Part shown: positions 58,385 through 64,000 of the stretch, piece after piece
Layout: each line of letters starts with the position of its first letter
Position numbering within the stretch: position 1 is the stretch's first letter
Source: Costus lasius
Lineage: Eukaryota; Streptophyta; Magnoliopsida; Zingiberales; Costaceae
Length of the DNA: 64,000 bases
Direction of reading: 5' to 3'
Assembly: GCA_027563935.2 (NCBI GenBank)
Contig: CM050450.1
Span: 11,453,957 to 11,517,956, forward strand
Program-made: the position numbers and the translations under genes
The notes under the pieces: generated by a model
The model's database searches: none
What the model was told of the DNA's origin: nothing
What the model saw: the letters and a program-made list of their open reading frames with translations, nothing else

Positions 58385-58845
58385 TTACTCGATCGCCAGT
58401 TGGCAAGGCCTGGACCTCTGGTTCCGCCATACGGGCCGAATTCAGTTAGAATCGCGAACCCATACAAGGCCCATTCTCGCTCGTCCGGAGCCACGTGTCC
58501 GCGGACAAAGTGGGGACTCATTCGCCATAACTGTCCGATTTGGATCCAACGGATCATGAGACACCGCCAATTCTTTTGAGCAACATGCGACCGGGGTAAA
58601 TGTAACGGAAATCACCCAGCTCCTTGACAACAAAAATGTACCAAGAGATCTGGACCGTCCAATAAATAGAAAAAATTATTTTAATAATCGATGGTACTTC
58701 ATTCGGGCGGGGGAGTTTTACGAGCCTCTCCAAAGCTCGGGCGGGTTTCCAGTCCCTTCTATTATCTCCACGAAGTGACCCAACTCGAGAACGTTCTTAG
58801 CGGCTAGCACCCTGCCTCTTCACCGTCCGATCCGATCGCGAGACA
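58385..58845 (+). repeat. Promoter segment shared with the AP-3 mu promoter
   Basis: The segment matches the minus strand of 38455-38890 along nearly its full length. It ends about 165 bp before the galactinol synthase ATG. It has the same orientation relative to its gene as the other copy has to AP-3 mu. Confidence 0.88.
58492..58497 (+). promoter_or_regulatory. G-box inside the shared promoter segment
   Basis: CACGTG here; the matching place in the AP-3 mu copy (38788-38793) reads CACATG on the gene strand. Confidence 0.45.
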
Positions 58846-58849
58846 CGTG
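58844..58849 (+). promoter_or_regulatory. G-box / ABRE-like core (ACACGTGT)
   Basis: ACACGTGT about 160 bp before the galactinol synthase ATG, a form typical of ABA-responsive elements. A TATA-like TTATTTAA follows at about 58898-58905. Confidence 0.5.
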
Positions 58850-59008
58850 TACAGATGTGACGCCCGTGACCCTCCGCCTTCGCCACCATCCCGCGCTTAT
58901 TTAACTGCCCCCTCGCCCCTTCCGGCGAGACCATCTGGTGGTTGTTGTTGTTCTCCGATCTTGCTAGAAACGCTCTTCTCGATCCTTGTTGCCTCTCTAA
59001 TCGTGTCC

Positions 59009-60341
59009 ATGGCGCCGGAGGTGCTTGCGAGGGCTGCGGCGAAGGCCGCCGGGAAGGCAGTGAAGCCGTCTCGGGCGTACGTGACGTTCCTGGCGGGCGA
59101 TGGTGACTACGTGAAGGGCGTGGTGGGATTGGCCAAAGGTTTGAGGAAGGTTGGATCCGCCTACCCCTTGGTGGTGGCGGTCCTCCCCGACGTGCCCAAG
59201 AGCCACCGCCATCTTCTCGTGTCCCAGGGCTGCATCGTTCGTGAAATCGAGCCAGTCTACCCGCCAGAGAGCGAGACCCAGTTCGCCATGGCCTACTACG
59301 TCATCAATTACTCGAAACTGCGCATCTGGGAGGTATACAATCGCCATCAATGTCTCTAGCTCGATATCTATTTTTGCGGTTTTGTTTAAGATTGGGAACC
59401 GATCCACCTCAATGTCTCTGTCCCGCCTCTTTGTTTAATTTGGGGGATACTATTTTTGCAGTTTGTGGAGTACAAGAAGATGGTCTATTTGGACGCTGAT
59501 ATACAAGTGTATGAGAACATTGACCACCTGTTCGATCTGCCGGACGGTTACTTCTACGCGGTGATGGATTGCTTCTGCGAGAAGACGTGGAGCCATGCGC
59601 CGCAGTACAAGATCGGCTACTGCCAGCAGTGCCCGGACAAAGTCACCTGGCCTGCCGAGCTCGGCCCTCCCCCCGCGCTCTACTTCAACGCTGGTATGTT
59701 TGTCCATGAGCCAAGCCTTGCCACCTGCAAGTCCCTCCTTGCCACTCTCAAGATCACTCCGCCCACGCCCTTCGCCGAACAGGTCTGCGTCCTCACTCCC
59801 CCTTCTTCGTGTATTCCTGAGTCAGATTTCAATCTAGGCGTCTTGAAATTGCATACGGTGTGTCTGATTTTATTTCTTCTTCCTCCCAAATAGGATTTCT
59901 TAAACATGTTCTTCAAGGGCATATACAAGCCGATTCCCTTGATCTATAACTTGGTGTTGGCGATGTTATGGAGGCACCCCGAGAATGTGGAGTTGGAGAA
60001 GGTGAAAGTCGTGCACTACTGCGCGGCGGTACGAACACAACACTTTCTCTGCCGTTTGTTATGATTGTGTTATCGGGGATGATGATTATCTCAACACTGA
60101 TGTGCAGGGTTCGAAGCCGTGGAGGTACACGGGGAAAGAGGCGAACATGGACCGAGAAGACATCAAGACGTTGGTCAAGAAATGGTGGGACATTTACAAC
60201 GACGGCAGCTTGGACTACAAGGGCTTTGCGGTTAGGGAGGAGGTCGACATCCCAGCGGCGGAGGAGATGAACAAACCACTCATGGCGGCGTTGTCGAAAG
60301 CTGGGGCGGTGAAGTACGTGACCGCGCCATCAGCAGCGTGA
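59009..60341 (+). CDS. GOLS: Galactinol synthase (GT8 family)
   Basis: Four exons, 59009-59332, 59462-59782, 59894-60028 and 60108-60341, encode 337 residues; each exon is a whole number of codons. The enzyme joins UDP-galactose to myo-inositol to form galactinol, the first step of raffinose-family oligosaccharide synthesis, in the cytosol. Visible family marks are AYVTFLAGDGDYVKGV near the N-terminus, the metal-binding D119-A-D121 in MVYLDADIQVY, the HYCAAGSKPWRYTG block across exons 3 and 4, and the C-terminal pentapeptide APSAA. Length matches the family. G-boxes upstream fit the drought- and ABA-induced expression known for many members. It is transcribed away from RPS1, 897 bp apart. Confidence 0.97.
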
Positions 60342-61265
60342 CGTGGTGTCTCCGGTCATCGGATGCCCGTTGTTACATAGTATTAGTTTGGCCTTTTTTC
60401 TTTTTCTTTTTTAAGGGTTTTTCTTTCACACCGTAAAATTTCTGTACTTGAATAGAAATTATGTAAAAGAAGCACTAGCAGTAGCTGCATAGACGATACC
60501 TGAAGGATTGACCTTCGTGGCATTAGATCGTTCCGGCGATATGTAACGTTGTACAGAATGAATATATAATTTAGAAATTAATCCCAATAAAAAATCAAGT
60601 TTAAGAGATAACATAGTATAAAATAACAAATCTAGAAGTTGTTAATGCCAAATGTAATGAGAAATTACACTAAATATCTAAATCATGAGAAAATAATATA
60701 ATTCAATGCCAATATATTTAATTTATTTTATATTGTTTATTAATTAATAAAAATATACAAAGAAGGAAATTAGATATAACTAAAATTTAAATTTGTTTTT
60801 AAAGTATAATTATTATTTTTTTCATTCTATTTTGTTGCTTATTTGTAATTTTTTTATTTTTATTGTCTTTATACAAGATACAATAGTATTTTATAGGTAA
60901 AACTAAATGAAAAAATTTATATTTTTTTTCCTTTTACTGAGGAATGGAAATAAATAATGAAAATAAAGGCGTGTAAAACATTTTATACATTACATAGAAG
61001 TATATCCTAATATCTTAACTTCTTGTGGTTATCAACTACCAATATCCACATAAAACATATATCTTAAGACCTTTGATATTTTTCTCTAAAGTATAATTTT
61101 AAATCATTTTTAATTTTTGTATAATGATTTTTTTTCTTAGTGTAAAAATCTTAATTATGGACACGTAAAATTCGATGAACATTTATTGAGACTTCTTTCT
61201 GATCATAAATCTCTGAAAGTCAGTGTTTCATTAAGCAGCTTAAGTCAACTCAACCTCACCGCCTC
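60342..61265. other. Galactinol synthase 3' UTR and AT-rich intergenic DNA
   Basis: The first 200-250 bp are the likely 3' UTR. The rest is AT-rich without recognisable genes. Confidence 0.6.
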
Positions 61266-62501
61266 GGGCGCGTTTTCTACACGGAGGGGGTCGGCGAATT
61301 TCATCCGAACGGTAGAGAACGGTGAAAAGACGCGTGGCAAAAAAGGTATCCAACGGTGAAAAATTGTCACCCCTCCGTTTTCTATTTTCTCTAAACGCTT
61401 GCCTCGTCGCTTGCCCTCTTCTCTCTAACGCCTCTTGCCCTAAGTCGACGCCCGACGCCCGACCGCCCCTCGTCGACGCCCGACGCCAACGCCGGCGACA
61501 GCCCTCGCCCTCGCCAACCTCCGTTCTCGCTGACGCCAACTCTCGCCGAGCGCCAGTCGTCTCCTCGTCACCCCTTCGTTCTCGCCGAGCGCCAGCAGCT
61601 CGCCTACCGACGCCTCGCCGACGCCAGCCATCGCCTTGCCGACGACATCGCCTCGCCGACGCCAGCACTCGTCGAGGCCCTCACCAACGTTCTTGCCGAT
61701 GCCAACCCTCGCCGAGCACCTCGCCCAGCGGCTGATCCTCACCGGATTTGGCCAGAACGCGCATGCTTTTTGAAGATAACCAAGTGTTGTGTTAGTTGAA
61801 ATCTAAGCATCTCATTATATGTTGTTTATCTATGCAATTTCCGAAGATGAGCCAAGTGTGCTTTATCAGCATTTTGTTGGTATCTATTAAATGACATTCA
61901 GAATTCAGTCAACATTGTTTTGAAGGCTGATTTATTATGTACGTTTCATGGTTACTCTTGTAATATAGTGTATTAACAATTAATGCCCCAAGGCTGATTT
62001 GTCCTAAAATATCTGCAATTTTGGTGGAATGCTACACAATGAGAAGATCGAAAGCATGTAAATATATCGCTCAGTTTAACACAATGATATAATTCCATGA
62101 TAAACCTCAAGGAGACTAGTTGGCGTAACGCAGAGGGCGAGGCGAGGGTGGTCGTCGGCGAGAAGACGGCTGGCGAGCAGTCGGGCATCGACTTAGGGCA
62201 AGAGACGCTCGGCGAGAAGAGGGCTTTGACTTAGGCGTTGGGCGAGCGCTGGCGAGGGCGAGGCGAGGGTGGTCGTCGGCAAAGGCTGATGGCTGTCGTC
62301 AGCGAGGCGACGGCTGGTGAGCAGTCGAGCGTCGACTTAGAGCAAGAGACGCTCGGCGAGAAGATACTTAGGCGTTTAGAGGAAATGGGAAAGGAGAGAT
62401 AAAATAACGCTGTTGGATAATTTTTATTGCCACGTGTCATTCTTTGATTGACAACCGCTCGAATGAAATTCGCCGATCCCCTCCGCGTAGAAAACGCGCC
62501 C
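61266..62501. mobile_element. MULE-like element with long inverted ends
   Basis: Left end GGGCGCGTTTTCTACACGGA and about 135-190 bp onward match the inverse of the right end (GTAGAAAACGCGCC at 62487-62500). Shared words are GTCGGCGAATTTCAT, CGTGGCAA, TATCCAAC and CTCTAAACGC. Next to the right end is a run of 16 C (62499-62514), so the exact border and 9-bp target site cannot be fixed. The interior has GC-rich GACGCC/CGCCGA repeats on the left, an AT-rich middle (61760-62100), and two direct copies of a GGCGAGGCGAGGGTGGTCG unit near 62135 and 62256. No transposase found. Confidence 0.6.
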
Positions 62502-62547
62502 CCCCCCCCCCCCCTCAGCGCATTGTCCATGTACACCATCCGTCCAC

Positions 62548-62720
62548 AAGGGCGTCGGCAGCTCCTGTGAAGCCACGTGGCACGTGAGCGGGCTAAGTGT
62601 CAAGTCCAAAGAAACAAAGAAACAAGCACCCCCTACATGTGCGTGCCTCCTCCAACGACTGCGATTTCGCGTATCCCGTAGTTACCAGCTCTAATCCGCC
62701 GCCTTAATTAATAACGATCT
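62548..62720. repeat. First copy of a direct duplication with CACGTG
   Basis: GGCGTCGGCAGCTCC, GCCACGTGGCACGTG, TGTCAA and CAACGACTGCGATT recur in the same order at 63053-63175. Confidence 0.7.
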
Positions 62721-63052
62721 GAAGCAGGATCAGTCGGTGACTGTGATGTGACCATTATCTTAGAGGCCCCGCCACATCTAGCGAGCAGAGTGTCGGGGGA
62801 GCACCGACTGCGTGACCGACGGGTGTAGCGTGTAGGAGTGGCAGTGGCCAGCCGGCCAGCGAATGTGATGTGTGGAGAAAGCAGAGCGGCGGCGTGCGTA
62901 CGACGAGGCCTCTCAGTAAGCCTCACGTACCAAGAAAAAGATTCATACATAGATTTGTCAGCCAACTCCAGTCAACGGAAGCCTCCAGTCAACGCGACCG
63001 CCCTCACCGCCCGTTGGAACCCTCCGACTGTCCGGGAAAGCCGCATGCGACG

Positions 63053-63175
63053 CCGTCCTCAAGGACGTCGGCAGCTCCCGCGACGCCACGTGGTGCGCGA
63101 CACGCCTACGTGTCAAATCTAGACATGAAGAACCTCCCACGACTGCAATTGCGATCTTATTAAAGAAGATAACGA
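63053..63175. repeat. Second copy of the direct duplication
   Basis: GACGTCGGCAGCTCC, GCCACGTGGTGCGCG, TGTCAA and CACGACTGCAATT follow the order of the copy about 500 bp upstream. Both keep a CACGTGG core. Confidence 0.7.
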
Positions 63176-63946
63176 TTACGTAGACAAGGAAAATAAATAT
63201 AAATCCCCGTCTGGCACTTAACCGGGTCCAATCGGGCGCCGACCAAATCCAAAACTTAGATTAATGATGATGCTGCACCTTAAACGCTTGAAGATCGGAG
63301 TGGCCCATGGGCCCTGTCAGGCCGCCCACCATATTTCATTTCAAGTTTAAGTTTGCTCAGTACAGTACTACCTTATTTATAAAATATTTATTTTATTTAG
63401 AAGAATCTAACATATAATAAAGTTTGATCAAAATAATTTCTTTTCTTTTCTGACAAATTTATTTGTATAGAAAAGAAATTACAAAAAAAATATCTAACCG
63501 GCTGTGGAGGGGACTGAGATTCTCAGGAAGCTTCAAGTAAAAGGCGCAAGAACCAGCTAGAATGCTACTGGTCGACATACAAAATTTGATCTTCTCAGTT
63601 ATCGTATGCTGCGCGCTTCAAGTTTGACTAAAAGCTTGTGTCGTGAAATCTTAGATCTATATCTGACTTCGTGAGCTGTTCCGTTGACTTTGTTTGGTGC
63701 GGGATGATATCCTCGCAAAATCACTAATATTGTTTAATTCATGAGTACTTAAAAAAAAATTCTGTTTAGGAGGACCGATTAAATTAAACCATTCCCCTGG
63801 CATAAATTTTAAATCAGAACTTGGATCTTTATACTATAAGTCAAAATTGGATCCAGATCTAAAGCATAGGACGGCAAACAGGCACATTTTACGAGGACAA
63901 GAGATTGACGGAACGGAGCTAAGCAGAAGTTCATCCATGACTAAGC
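63176..63946. other. Intergenic, possible promoter of an edge gene
   Basis: No gene seen. A TATA-like CTTTATACTATAAG at about 63826-63839 lies some 110 bp before the ATG at 63947. Confidence 0.4.
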
Positions 63947-64000
63947 ATGGCTGGCTTCCTCCCCTTCAATCTGCTGTCATTGCTCTGCTGCTCTTCTCTT
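63947..64000 (+). CDS. Possible 5' end of a secreted or membrane protein gene (cut by window edge)
   Basis: An ATG opens 18 codons to the edge, reading MAGFLPFNLLSLLCCSSL, a short start plus hydrophobic run like a signal peptide. A TATA-like sequence lies about 110 bp upstream. The product cannot be named and the reading may be chance. Confidence 0.3.
   Translation, partial: MAGFLPFNLLSLLCCSSL

Noticed and set aside
1..64000. tRNA, rRNA, CRISPR, bacterial-type operons
   Set aside because: No cloverleaf with A and B boxes, no rRNA stretch and no spaced palindromic repeats were noticed by eye; a tRNA scan would be decisive for tRNAs.

Overview
The window is nuclear DNA of a flowering plant. 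Genes are split by short-to-long AT-rich introns with GT-AG borders. The coding first exons of the MYB, NDUFA5 and galactinol synthase genes are very GC-rich, Tourist-like and hAT MITEs are common, and LTR retrotransposons fill introns and intergenic space. The GC-rich exons favour a monocot; I cannot name the species.

Layout. 24-6677: a decayed Ty1/copia element on the minus strand with two 446-bp LTRs, primer site and polypurine tract, a broken pol and no gag. 8.2-13.4 kb: gene for complex I subunit NDUFA5 (+). 13.5-18.8 kb: intergenic DNA with foldback elements and a nested PIF/Harbinger-like element. 18.8-20.7 kb: a complete hAT-type element (exact 8-bp target duplication) that carries an intact RING-H2 gene in place of a transposase. 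20.7-25.4 kb: intergenic. 25.4-26.4 kb: R2R3-MYB gene (-). 26.5-31.2 kb: MITEs, duplicated stretches and unidentified fragments. 31.3-38.4 kb: AP-3 complex subunit mu gene (-), eight exons, with a hAT MITE in intron 5. 39-45 kb: repeats, including a tandem array of about five COI1-like gene fragments alternating with a hAT-like spacer. 45.5-58.1 kb: plastid ribosomal protein S1 gene (-), seven exons. 59.0-60.3 kb: galactinol synthase gene (+), divergent from RPS1. 61-64 kb: a MULE-like element with long inverted ends, a duplicated G-box-bearing segment, and possibly the first codons of a secreted protein at the right edge.

The most unusual structure sits in the 8.3-kb intron 3 of RPS1. A 7.1-kb Ty3/gypsy-derived unit (46657-53757) is bounded by an exact 5-bp direct repeat CTATC, yet its two LTRs point in opposite directions: both outer ends are LTR 3' ends. 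It therefore appears to have integrated as one palindromic molecule, and the RPS1 pre-mRNA should contain a roughly 2-kb inverted repeat.

The five identified housekeeping or stress genes do not form a pathway. They share a pattern of intron and promoter colonisation by transposons. A second link is a segment of about 440 bp found in the promoters of both the AP-3 mu gene and the galactinol synthase gene, in the same orientation relative to each gene.
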